A stretch of 64,000 nucleotides of DNA from Paraescarpia echinospica. Its lineage: Eukaryota > Annelida > Polychaeta > Sabellida > Siboglinidae. Under the pieces are notes generated by a model, which was not told the origin of the DNA, made no database searches, and was given only the letters and a program-made list of their open reading frames with translations. This document shows, one piece after another, positions 1-11,800 of this stretch. The position numbers and the translations under genes are program-made. Location of the stretch: contig CM034532.1 in the NCBI GenBank assembly GCA_020002185.1, positions 49,787,349-49,851,348 on the forward strand, read 5' to 3'. The number at the start of each line of letters is the position of its first letter. Positions within the stretch are counted from its first letter, which is position 1.

Positions 1-740
1 TGCATTGGGGTTGCATGCCCCTGGCTAAACACAGAAAGTGACACCTGACAAAGGTGTCACTTTCTGTGGTTTATTGGTTTCTTCATACTGTTGTTTCATT
101 GGTTCCTGCGTCTTACAATTTCCTGATTTTTCAAATTTCCATTGACCAGACCTTATATTTCTGTCTTTATTTTTTTTTTTCTTTCTACATCTTACTGGCA
201 TGTTTTTAAATGCCCAGATTTCTTGGTGTATAATTTTTTTTATTATTATAAGAGAAATTGACCGTGGTTAAAGTTGTGTCCTGTCCAGTTTATTTTCTTC
301 AGTCTTCACTTGGTGACAAGTTAAGTTACCAATTTCTCTCCTGTCGACTACTTGCTTTATCCTGATCGTCAATATTTAAACATTCTGTGGTCTGAATCGC
401 AGTGTAAAGGTTTCCGTTGGATTAGTGATAACCTCTGCATACATAATGGTAATTTAGCATTACATAAACCTCAGCAATGTTAAGCAGGCCTTTAGTATAG
501 ATAACTTGCTAGATACACAATGAAAACATGTCCTTGGTTCGTATAAAACATTTTAAGACTATTGTGTACCAGGCAGTTGTTAGAAATAATTTCAGTGGGT
601 CGACTGTCAGCTGGCATGCTGTATCTGGGTGACTGTTGTCCACTTTTCGAGCCTGGTTGTACTACACCACCCTGGGGTGGTCGTACTACACCACCCTGGG
701 GTGGTAGTACTATAGTACCCTTTATTTATATCCTATACAT

Positions 741-845
741 TGTACACAAGTTCGCTGAATCAAGTTTACTTTGTCCCCGTTGCTGTCTTCATAGTCTTGG
801 TTGTGGTAACCATGCCAACATCAAAATGCAATTCCAGGAAATCCC
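741..845. repeat. Dispersed repeat related to 54900-55015
   Basis: The stretch reading GCTGAATCAAGTTTACTTTG and onward aligns by eye, in the same orientation, with 54900-55015 (CTGAATCAGCTGTACTTTG). The two share a colinear run of about 100 bp with scattered differences. Class unknown; probably an old transposon remnant. Confidence 0.45.
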
Positions 846-1775
846 CTTAGTTACGTTTGACCTGATCATCTTTAGATGGTCTTTGTTTATCCATTACAGC
901 CTTACCCGATCATATTGCTCGCTTTTAGATATGGGCGTATTGGTGTTGGGGAGATAAATCCACATTTTGATAGATCGTTATTCCATGGCTACTGAATACA
1001 CCAGCACCCCTAACTCTTGGGGCTGTTGTCACCCGAATACATGTGTGTTTATTCACACAGACACAGTGCGAATGTTGAACTGTACCATACCTAAATTTGC
1101 TGTGGAGCAGAGGCAATAAGACGTTGTAATGTAGGAGCTGCTGAACAGGAAGTATGCATTTAGCGGGTGCCATAAAGTGAGCTTAAATGGCAACAATGCA
1201 GCGATCTCAGAATGCAGCGCAGCGCCATGGCCCCGCGTGCTGACTGCATGTATGTATTGATTGTGAGAATGTGGACAATTATGTTCACGCGACCGCCACG
1301 TCACAGTTAGTGGCACGTGAGTCACACCGAGTGACATGTTGGGTGACAACAAAGTGACGCTGTCAGACCACACGTGCATAAGATTGAACACCCCCTAGAA
1401 CAGAATATCACATTTTGTTGTCATTCATTTTATGTTAACATGTTTTCATGTGTCGTTAGATTTTATGTCAACAATAATTATTGCTATCTGCCATTGCTGT
1501 TTACTGTAGCAGTAATAATGTGTAAGTCCACCTGCTTTTCGCTGGTGTGTTTTAACATTTTCTATTCTGAAAACTGTGCCTTCATGACAGCATAACTTAT
1601 CTTTGTCAACATGGTATCAGATCATCCTTTTATCAACGACAGGTGGCATTTGTTAAATAAAATATTTTGTAAAAATATCAAACACCATGTTTATATTACA
1701 TAATGTAGATCATACAATAAGACATTGTTTTATCTTAAGCCATGCAGATGCTTAACATAAACACACACAGAACAT

Positions 1776-1867
1776 CCGATAATTGGAACAGCTAGATCCA
1801 GCCGTGTGCATGCGTGGCCATTGGTAAAACATTGGTGGTCAGGCGTTTTCGACTATCCAATTATCGG
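1776..1867. mobile_element. Tiny inverted-repeat element (MITE-like)
   Basis: CCGATAATTGGA at 1776-1787 is the exact reverse complement of TCCAATTATCGG at 1856-1867, bounding a 92-bp unit. The termini look like pogo/Tigger-type mariner ends, but no target-site duplication is evident, so the class is tentative. Confidence 0.4.
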
Positions 1868-2214
1868 TTTTACTCCCCTTAAAACAAAACCATAATCAAT
1901 ATCTCCCTGTGGAACACTAAATACACTGTACTACACAATTTCTTTTATAGAAACAAATGTTGCCGTCCACTTATTACAAAAGAACTTAATTCAGAATAAT
2001 GTGCTGAGTGCTTTGGCTACTTATACGCAGTAGAGTTGCATCCAGTAAGTGAGTACATCCTGGTATTGCAGTGCAGTGCTGGTGTCATCAAATGCGACCA
2101 TGGTGACGCTTTAATAGATCTCAAAAAGAACGTAAATTATTGTACAGTGCCCTAGAACAATTATTTGGATGTCACGTAAATTTATTATTATTGCTACATT
2201 GGTTCCTGGAAGCT

Positions 2215-2380
2215 TTACGCTCATCTCGGTAATACAGTCACTCTTCAATTAAGGTCACATTAGGACAGTCCCAAATGTTTTTCATAACGGTAAAGTGTAG
2301 GAAATTAGTCCCACTAATACAGTCACCTCGCAATTCCGACCACTTTGATCCTGCCCGTGATAGTGAGGTTCCAATGTATA
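2215..2380. repeat. Interspersed repeat, family also at 22935-23140 and (inverted) 29925-30085
   Basis: Contains the series GGTAATACAGTCAC, CAATTAAGGTCAC, GGAAATTAGTCCC and AATACAGTCACC. The same ordered blocks recur at 22935-23140 in the same orientation and at 29925-30085 reversed. Three copies in one gene indicate a short non-autonomous element family. It has no coding capacity. Confidence 0.6.
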
Positions 2381-2702
2381 TAAATGTAAAACAAACTTTT
2401 TTAATCTTAGGTTAATGAAATAACTGTCTTACACTTGGTAATACTGTATGAATTAAATTAATACATACAAACATGATCAGCTTGGAGAAGCCCTGTGCCC
2501 TACTTTGGTCCCTGGGTGTTCTCTGGATAAGACTTGTGGACTTACATTTGAGGTAAGGTCCTTAGAATTAGACCCTCTCCCCGGGCATAATTATGAGTCT
2601 TACGGCCTAGACGAAATCATGGGGTTTCTACAAAGGAACATGTTTAGCGAGACAGATATGGTTTCTGCGAGCGCGTCAGTGAGACTGTGAGGTGTGTTGC
2701 AG

Positions 2703-2836
2703 ACACACTGTGTTGGCGTCGGGGACGCTGCAGATTCTACGGGTACAAACTACTGATGCGGGTCAATACAGATGTACAGCGCGCAACCTCGCGCGGACAC
2801 GCCACTCGCCGGACGTCCAACTCACTGTCAACACAG
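2703..2836 (+). CDS. PRTG: Exon: Ig2, C-terminal half
   Basis: Follows acceptor TTGCAG and ends at donor GTGGGT; the first base completes a codon and the end is phase 1. It encodes the E-F-G strands of an Ig domain: HTVLASGTLQIL, then the F-strand motif DAGQYRCTARN with the second domain cysteine, then PDVQLTVNT leading to the next domain. It resembles the end of the second Ig domain of DCC/neogenin, which places it as Ig2. The matching B-C strand exon is not in the window. Confidence 0.8.
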
Positions 2837-5800
2837 GTGGGTGAAACTCCGACTATCCTCGTCCATAGACACCTCGGCATTCGTCATGTACGATATGAAA
2901 TATACTGTTCACGGCTCCAAGATTCCATCAGACAGCAGGAAGTAAACTTACTTTGGAGCAATTGTTGAAAGATATGCAACATTTTGACCCGCCTACAGTG
3001 GATCTTGTTCATGCACTGATTCCACCTGCCCGCCATCTGCAACCAGATTATTCTGCCAGAATCTGAGCCGCATCACATGACATCAGTGCGTGAACGAGAT
3101 CCGCTGTAAACGGGTCAAAACGTCGCATGTGTTTCAACAATTGCTCCAAAGTAAGGTTATTTCTTGCTGTCTGTTTGTCTTATACGTCGATCCTGGATTC
3201 TGTTGCATTCATTTTGATAGATGTCGTATTGTGATGGTTTTGTATTCGGACACCTAAAAATAGAATTCTCAGTTGTCTGAAAGTGTACAGTACGAAAAAC
3301 ATTTGGACACTTACAGTACAGAAAAATAATAGTTTTGTTGAAATTGTTAGGGTGACTGAAAATAGTGTTTGAATATATACTGTTACGTTAGATGCCGCGC
3401 ACAGTACTAATTCTAACTCGACGGAGTTTTCGCCATCCTCTCGGTCTCTTTGCCAGCCTCATTGTAGGCTGCTTGTGTTGTCATATGATGATGCTGGTGG
3501 TTGTCACATGGTCGGTCACATGACAGAGGCCTGTGCACAATGATGCTGACAAACAGAGCATGAGAGTTCCGAAAGTTCTGTCGAGCTGAAGTCAGGATTC
3601 AAGAGGCATCTATACCATTTATATAAAACTAAAAAATTATTTCTTCAAAACTGTTCTCGTTCCTTTTGTGCATTCTTGTTAATGCTTTTGTGGTTAAAGA
3701 TTCTGCTTTGTGCATCTCGGAGCTTCTGAGAATTGAGGCGATGTACCAAATTTATTGTTATTATCATCAATGGCCTAAGAAAAATGTTTGGGATATACAT
3801 CATAGTAACAAGCTTACAGAAGATAGATTTGTTAGTTGAACATGTGATTGACACAAAATGCTAGATGTAATCAGTTTGTTATAGATAAGAAATATCACAA
3901 TTGAATCCAATTAGCACATTGTTAGCATTCACTGAATGAATTTTAAACATTTGGAAGAAAATTGGTTTCTATGAGGAAACTTTCAGAGTTGAAGATAGTA
4001 TGAAAAATATTGTTGAGGGAGTTTTCTGCACTTGCTGATTTATCATTTAATATTATCATCAATGCCTTTTTCCAGCAAAATGTAGATAATTTCAGTTCCT
4101 CATAGCTACTTAAAACTTGGATTTATTGAACATTTTAGTTTCTGTGATTTTCCACAGATTCCACTCAAGAAGCCCGACCGCCCTGTGTTTGCACTAGGCT
4201 TGCAAAAGTGATTAATTAAAAGTTGATTGAGTGTTTTCAATTTTTTTATTAAACTAACACATTGTAAGAAGTTAATTAACAGAATTAGATCAGTTGGGTT
4301 GATTGAATTAACAATTTTCTGTTGTGAGGAAGTGCAAAGGTGGGTAATTGATGTCTGGAAGCGAGGTTTGCTGAGTAAGCAATTCATTGACTCTGCTGGC
4401 AACAGCTGTGGTGTCATCAGTATAGTGGAGTCGGGCAAAAAAGAAACTGTTAGCGAGAACTGCCACTCAATTAAGTCGACTGCTCAGTTTTTTGACAGCA
4501 CTCACATGAGGCAAACTGGAAGCCTACGATTCAGGGGATAGCCTTACCCTGTGCTTGATTAGTCTGCTTGCGTGAAGTTGACAACGGTCGCGCATTGCCG
4601 TATCAAAATGAAGTAGACGTTGGTATCGCAGATAGGAAGAGACAACAATTACTAGTTGTGAGGTCATTGGATCTGTGGTGGTTACTAATTGTTGATGGTT
4701 TCGTCTGCGAGATGACGTCAGCGATCGTCGTCAAGTGATATCATGACCTTGATGGAGTCATTACATCTAGAGAAAAGTGGCGAGAAGTGATATAAGACGG
4801 TGTTCATGTGGCGTTGTGGGTTTAGGACAGTGACGGTGGATAGAGAGGCAAACTTACACCACAAGCCGTGTTCAAGAGAATGTTACATCAAGAAACGGAA
4901 CACTTCTCTGACAATAGTTATGTTAGCATACAACGACAACTGCTACTTTAAGATAAAAGATAGAGGGGCTCTGCGTCAACAGTCTGAGTCACGTAGAACT
5001 GTGCGTTTCCTGAGGCACAGTCCTCATGGGAAGGTCAGTTTAGGTCACTCTTGCCTCTCCCACCGAGATGTTTGCAAACATCAGTCTATTCTGAGAAGTC
5101 ATCAAGAGGTGCCAGCTGCAATTTCTATCCATCCATTGCTGCGAATCCTGGTCCATAACTGGAATTGACAGCTCTAAAATTAAAGGAGCAATTACTTAGT
5201 TCACATGCTCCAGATTGGATCTGATTTCCCTGAGGATGCACTGGTCAAGGCATGGCTTGACCAGTGCGTCACTGGTAGGTAGCCACTGCCTGAAGGCCCC
5301 TGGTCAATTTGTTGACCTGGGCAAGATGAGGTCAATTTTGTCCTGGTGCCTTGTTCACAGATCTGGGTCATGTTTGTGTCCAGCGAGGACCACACAGCTA
5401 GCCATCCAGGCCTTGTAGGTGGTCAGTGTTTTCGTGGTCAAGCACAGATATGCACCAAACTGCAGTGTCATTGCATATAACGCAGGGATGACCGGTGGTG
5501 CGTGTGATTAGTTTTGATGTGTGTCTCATATCTAGCAGAGACGTTCCAGTTCTCATCTCTGTCTTTTGTTCATCCTTTGCCACCACTGGATGGATTACCA
5601 TGAGACCTTGACCGCTTCCCCTGGGCATGAAAGTGGGTAGTTTTTAACGTCCTTTGCCTGGGTGCAAAACAGAGGTGTGTAGTTTTTAACTTCCCTTCCC
5701 CCGGGTGTTAGAGAGGAGTGTATAGTTGTTAACATCCCTTCCCGTGGTCGTGAAAGAGGTGTGTATTGTTTTAACATCCTTTCCCGTGGACATGAATGAG

Positions 5801-8800
5801 GGGTGTGTAGTGTCTGACTTACCAACCCCTGGGTGTGAAAGAGATTGTATGTAGTGACTAGTTTTTTAAAATCCCTTCCCCTGGGTGTGAAAGAGGGATG
5901 TGTAGTTTTTAATGTCCGTCATACAGGGTTGGGTTGTAAAATATATTTGTGCAGCTGTTTTCTGGGTTCTGACTTTGCATGCTGAAGCTTTCCACTGGAT
6001 TGGTGCACCCACTGGAAATAGACAACAAACTGTGCGACTGGCCTTGGACCACCCATTGATCTATGTCTCCTCCAAGCTGTATAGCCTTCTTTGTGTTGCG
6101 TGTATTGATAGCTACGCGTCAACAAAGCCCTGCCTCAGTCACATTGTATGTTCTCAAACACCCAGCACTTGGTTGTCTGTTGCTTGTTTGCCAGGGTCTT
6201 CCACTTGTGGTGAGGCAGCCTTTCGTGCTGTCTGACATACATGTATGTAGGTCTCATGCACCACTGCTCCCATGTCAACACACTGCCCCATAACAACATG
6301 ATGCCCTATAACAACATCGTGTCCCATTACAACTTATTCTTCCTTCTTCCTTCTTCCATTGTACAACCAATCATTTTGTTGATAACTCTATCATGTGTTT
6401 TTTGAGAACGAGACCACTGCTCAGTGAGTCCACAGCAGGTTTTCCCTTTTCCCTGTCTAGAGTCTTCCAAAAGACACAGGCACCGTGAGGTAAACGAACT
6501 TGCCAAAATTTCGACACAATGGTCGATACCATGATTCGAACCCTGTTTCCTTTGATTGTCGGTCTGGCACTGTAATCACACGACCTCCTCTCTCCACTTG
6601 ATGTTCCCTAACACCACGGCTGAGACATGCATCACTGCTTTGTATGCAAGATCATATTCCCCGCAAGCCACTGGTCTTTCTGTATGGACATCTGGTGCTG
6701 TTTGTGTCATTTTTGTTTATCCGTCATTGACTCTGGAAGGAGCAACTGTGTCAAGGTCTTTGTTAGTCATCTTCTTCCTCCACCTAGGGGCCTTACAGGG
6801 TGGGGCAGCACCATTCGGTCTGTTCCGCCCTCTCATCGATACTTCTTCACCTATTCCAATGTCCCCCAATGTTCTCCCTCTCTTGGCTGTTCATCTCTAC
6901 CTTTTCGAGATCTCTCTTGAAATTTGTTCTCCATCGCAATTGTAATCTTCCTGTTCTCCATCTTTTCCATGCTCTCTTTGTCAACCCTCCCTCATTCTGC
7001 TTGTCCAGTCCATCTCAATCTGCTGCCAAAGTGTACTGTCATTTTCAGGTGTTTCTTCATCCCAATCTCTCGTATTAACTTCCCCATCTTCCTTCTTGTG
7101 TTACTCAGTGTATTCTTTTGGTAGAGTCAAGAACCTGTGAACAAATGTGACTTCCCAGTGGTGTCCTCACACACAAGGCCTTTGTCAGTGTCCGCAGACT
7201 TGGGACGAGTATGTCTTCATTAGTGTCATCACGACACACTGTCTCAAAGGTGAAACACAACGTTCAAGACACAGCCTATGGTACACTTTGTCAAACATTA
7301 CCAACATCCTGTACTCGAGACACACCCACGCACATTTTTTGTGTGCATGGCTACAAAGTGGGGCACATTACGCATTAATCGCTGGGATATTTTGTTCACA
7401 GCCATTTCGGCAACAGGCTGAGGATGACATAATTGGTGGTGATCATAGCTTTTGTGTTTTCGTCGCTTGCCCATTGTAGATGTGTTTTGACACCTCGTCC
7501 ATTAGAGCAATGTTCGCAGCATCGGTTGTTGATTGATGGCGATATCTCTCTATCTTTTTCCCCGCTTTGTTGCTTTGCTCCGCGCTCTGCCATTCATTCG
7601 AAAGTGAGCTCATGTTATCAGCAATATCGGTATTGATCTGGGTTAATCACGGCTGTGAATTGGGTCTTTGTTAGGGTTTGCAGTTGGACTTTTGCCAGGT
7701 TGAAGAATGTGGAGCTTTCAACTGGTTGTTGTGGTCAATCCTGGTCAATTCCGTGTGGCTGGACCAGGCATGGTCTCTTTATCGTGACAAGTATTTCAGT
7801 TGCTTTGAACTTTGATGTGTTGACTATAACATCCTCATATCTTCAGTATTCATGACACTGTCATGGCAGAGATATGTCGCATTGTCAGAATGTCAGTGTG
7901 ATTTAGGCAACGCCCACGTGTTATGTAATGGGTAATTACCAATAGGAACTTGTGTGGTTTTGTGTGTAACTTTGGCTTTCGCGAATTGAAGGCTTCCAGC
8001 ATTACAGATTAGAATTCCCTCACCTATGTTTTTTTTAACAAGAACAATATTTAGCAAGATTGACACCGACAGAATTAACACCAGATAGCAAGTAGACAAG
8101 GAAGCCAGTGGCTTATTGAGAGTCGAACTAGTTGAAAAAATAGTTTAGATAACTTAACTGATTGGAGTTAGCGCTTCCTCTGCAATTTTGCTGTCATCCG
8201 AACACTTATCTTTTTTACTGTGCCATCCATCCTAAAGGTACTGCCTTTGTGTTTTCATTCACCTGTTAATTATGTTAGCGTTGTCAAGTTTGACATTGTC
8301 TACCTGTTAGTTTTGATGTACCTCTGACCTTGAGGTAATCAATTGACACTTATGTAACTGTCCTTGTCTTGTCAAGCACAGCGATATATTTTATGCGCTG
8401 AACAGTATTATGTTTTTGCTGTCCTCCCTGTCTTTGAATTCTATGGTAAGGCTGGCCTCGATACTGATCCTTGGTTTTTGTTCTTGTGTCGTTGATATTT
8501 TATGCTTCGGACTGATACTGTTAATTGATATCATCAAATCAATGTTTACAAAGTTATATCCGGGCGGGGGAGGGGGGTTGAGGTCAGATGAAAGTAATTT
8601 AGTTTGTTATCGGACATCAAGAGAAGATCCCTTATTCCTGCTAAATTCACACTAACCGAGATCCCTCGCCTAATCCTTCACCCCCACAGTTCATCTTGCA
8701 TATACTGTATATATATTTTCAGTGGCTGAAGATGACCGTCGGCGGCCGGCTACACTGTTCAGTCGGCCAGTCAGCATCACCAAAGTGGCCAGAGAAGCTG

Positions 8801-11800
8801 CAATACTCGAGTGCTCGGCAGCTGGAGTGCCCTCACCGGTCATCACCTGGACGAAGGAGGGTGAGTGGAATGACCGGGAACGTGAAGTCTGGACACTGTT
8901 TCAGTCTCGTTCTTATCAGCTCATAATCCTGGTGTCAGATGAGATTTGGACCCGTTAAAAATATGGACCTGCTCTATGATATTTGGACCCCCTTTAAAAT
9001 ATACTAATCATTATATTTGTTCCTTATACATAATAATAATAAGATAACTTCTATACTGCCTAAATCCTTGGAAACCATACCCAGAGGCGCATCAAAACAA
9101 AAGTATTGGTCCATCTCAAAATCCATAAGTAATATTCCAGTTGTCAACAGATGGGTCACAGCGCTATGGAGCTATGGTGGATAAGCAAGGTTGTAAAGAT
9201 CAGTTTTTAAATGATGACGGAATTTTGTAATATTTTCAACTGATCTAACAGGGAGCATATTCCAAAGAGTTGGTGCAGCAACAGAAAAAGCCCTAGTTCC
9301 AATGTTAGTGATGTCTTATTACTAGTTCATAGCAGGTTTGTGTTTGTATATCGAGGTGTCTATGGCACATTACTTCCTATGTCAGAAAATTCTCCACTTA
9401 AGGAGTATACAATTATACATTTCATGTTTTGTTCTTAATATTCATTGGCTTCATTCTTACAATGTCAGTGGAATATACACACTTGCAGAACTAACTTGTG
9501 ATGTCAGATGTGAGATCTATATGAGATAAGTGAGTGCCCCACATTTGTACCCCTTTTTAAAAAGTTTCACATATTTGGATTTGAACCCATGGGTCCAAAT
9601 ATCATTGCGAAATATGGACCCCCACCTATGAGATTAGTGAGTGCCCAAAAAAGAAATCCTTATATGAAGTGTCCAAGTACATAATAAGACTGTCCTGCGG
9701 GTCCAAATTTCATATATGTGTAACGAAGATTTACATTAGAATTGTTTTTATCCAAAACTAGCCCAAAAAGCAGCCTACAATGCCTGACTTTGTACATGTT
9801 ACTTGATATTTGGGAGGGTGGGTCCTTTTATCATAGGTCCATATATCATGATGATATTTGTTTCTTAGTAGTGTCTCTTTTTTGAAGTTTTTTATGATTA
9901 TATTGAATGTTTGATCGAATTTAGATTGTACAGTGCTTTGAGCATTTTATGGAAAGTATAGTATTATTAATAAGTAATAAATGTTATTATATTTATTTTT
10001 ATTACTGAAAACTGTCACCAAAAGGACACACCACCGGGTCGCTTTTGCTGGTGTGTTGCAATAATAGTGTCCTTGATGATATGGCTGCTGCTTTTTGCAA
10101 TTTGAAAAGCTCTTAAAATTTAACTGAATTCTGTTTAATGATGAATTTTCCTCGTGAGCTCCTTATAGTCGTGAAACGGTCCCCAGGTAATTGTCAAACA
10201 CCCACATGAAGATATCTGTGTTTATTTGTGTTTCTCAAACTTACTTGTTACCCAACGGACACTGTTAGATGGAGCTGACCATAGAAATATTTACCACATC
10301 ACTCACTCATCATTTATTTGCGAACCTTTATCAAATCAAGCACAAGTGTAAACAGAAATATTTTCCGCCTGACGCCAAACCCAGAACTACAGAATTACCC
10401 GAAAATGCTTGAATGCCTACCTACCTTAAAGGATTTCGCTTCATGAAACTAAACAATTAAATCTGTCATATCTGTCTACCCTAAAATTTGAGTGTGTAAC
10501 TGAAAACAAAAATATTATTCTGACAGATCTAATGTGCCTGTCCTCTGTCATAGCTTGTATGCAGTATTCTAAATATTTTTTGAAATGGTGAGCTGACGGT
10601 TGAACATTGTTTACATTAAAAACAATTCAGTTTTTAATAGTTTCTCGAGCGTTGGTTTAGAGTTATCCGGCTAATGGAAAGGCCAGCAAAATAAGAAAAC
10701 AGTAGCTGGTGCAACAAGCGCTTTATCTTCGACCAAAACTGCATTACATAATTGATGGGTTTCATCAGGTAAAATGTAAAGGATCAAAGATCAAATTTGT
10801 TTAAGTGAGAGTGGGAAAAAAACAGGAGGCTGGAACGGTGTGTCATGGAATGGGAAAAAATGCATCGACAACGAAACACTGTGTCGCATTATGTGTGCAC
10901 GCCTCTTCACAGCTTTCCGTTGTTCACCAAGTCCACCATATTGTCAAGACACAGTGGCCCAAGGGCCACTCACAATGGCCCGAGGGCCGTGTTTCAGGTG
11001 CTTCATTCTCTCTGTGCTAGATCTTTGTGAAACTTGAGCGATAGCACATGTATCCCAACGACACTGCTGAATGGGTATGTTTTTTATCACGCCTCCAATG
11101 CATAGGCCTTGTCACAAACACCGCTTCCCAGTATCTGAAGTCGGCACGGAGGAAATACCAGACATCTGCGGAAGACAGTTCCTGGAATCCCATTGAGTTG
11201 TCACGGTTGACTGTTTGCAGGTGATGATTTGGTCATGCATGGGCGCATCAGCATCATGGGACAGGGAAGTCTGCGTATTGAGGGGCTCGAACCTGCCGAC
11301 TCAGGAAACTATATGTGTATGGCCACCAATGGACAGGGCAAGCCGGTCAAGACTGGAGCAAAGATCGTCGTCCTAGGTAATGTCCGTCTTGCATGTTCAG
11401 GTTTTCTTTGATGTCGGGATGCTGATAATCAAATGTGCCAGACAGATGTGTTTGATTGTTCTTATATATATATATATATTATATATATTATAAAGCAGTT
11501 CGTTTTCTGTTTGTATGTGCACCCACAGCTCCATCAGTTTTGCATGTATCGGGCTGAAATTTTGTATGTGATCTAGCGGGCCCATCGAGATGGTTCGTAG
11601 ATTTAGACATTTTCTAAATTCGTCCAGGAGGGGCGGGTGGAGAATGTGAGGGATCAATATTTCAAAAGGCTGTACGTAGGGTTCCAGCCGCGGAATTTAA
11701 TGTTTTTCTGTATCATAAAGACAACCATGCCATCTACAAATATGTCGCTAGATGTATGCATAAATTTTGACTAGTTTTTAAGTTATTGACATTTGAAGAT

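Larger units (their letters stand above)
1..2702 (+). other. Intron of the receptor gene (3' part), no exon seen
   Basis: AT-rich non-coding DNA ending in the acceptor GTGTTGCAG before the first visible exon. I looked for the missing first half of Ig2 (a Cys followed by an Ig tryptophan in an open frame with splice sites) and found none, so the preceding exon is inferred to be outside the window. The stretch contains a 22-bp tandem duplication near 655-705, a region related to 54.9 kb, a small inverted-repeat element at 1776-1867 and an interspersed repeat at 2215-2380. Confidence 0.6.
2837..8722 (+). other. Intron between Ig2 and Ig3 exons
   Basis: 5.9-kb intron, donor GTGGGT, acceptor TATATATTTTCAG. 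It contains a foldback element (2929-3173), a degenerate ~50-bp tandem repeat (5610-5920), a possible minus-strand SINE near 6440-6600 and a pyrimidine-rich stretch around 6740-7120. Several 60-130-codon open frames lack family resemblance, splice context or codon pattern and are not called. Confidence 0.7.
8861..11220 (+). other. Intron within Ig3
   Basis: 2.4-kb AT-rich intron. It holds a LINE 3'-tail fragment (9035-9320) embedded in a stretch with inverted TTTGGACC/GGTCCAAAT motifs (about 8940-9845). The rest (9850-11220) shows no recognisable feature beyond a short direct repeat near 10955-10990 built on GGCCC motifs. Confidence 0.6.

Noticed and set aside
2505..2690. Exon for the first half of Ig2
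   Set aside because: The open frame has no Cys-to-Trp Ig pattern and no acceptor in phase with the exon at 2703.
4800..5168. 122-codon open frame in the Ig2-Ig3 intron
   Set aside because: No similarity to any family I recognise, and composition does not differ from neighbouring intron sequence.
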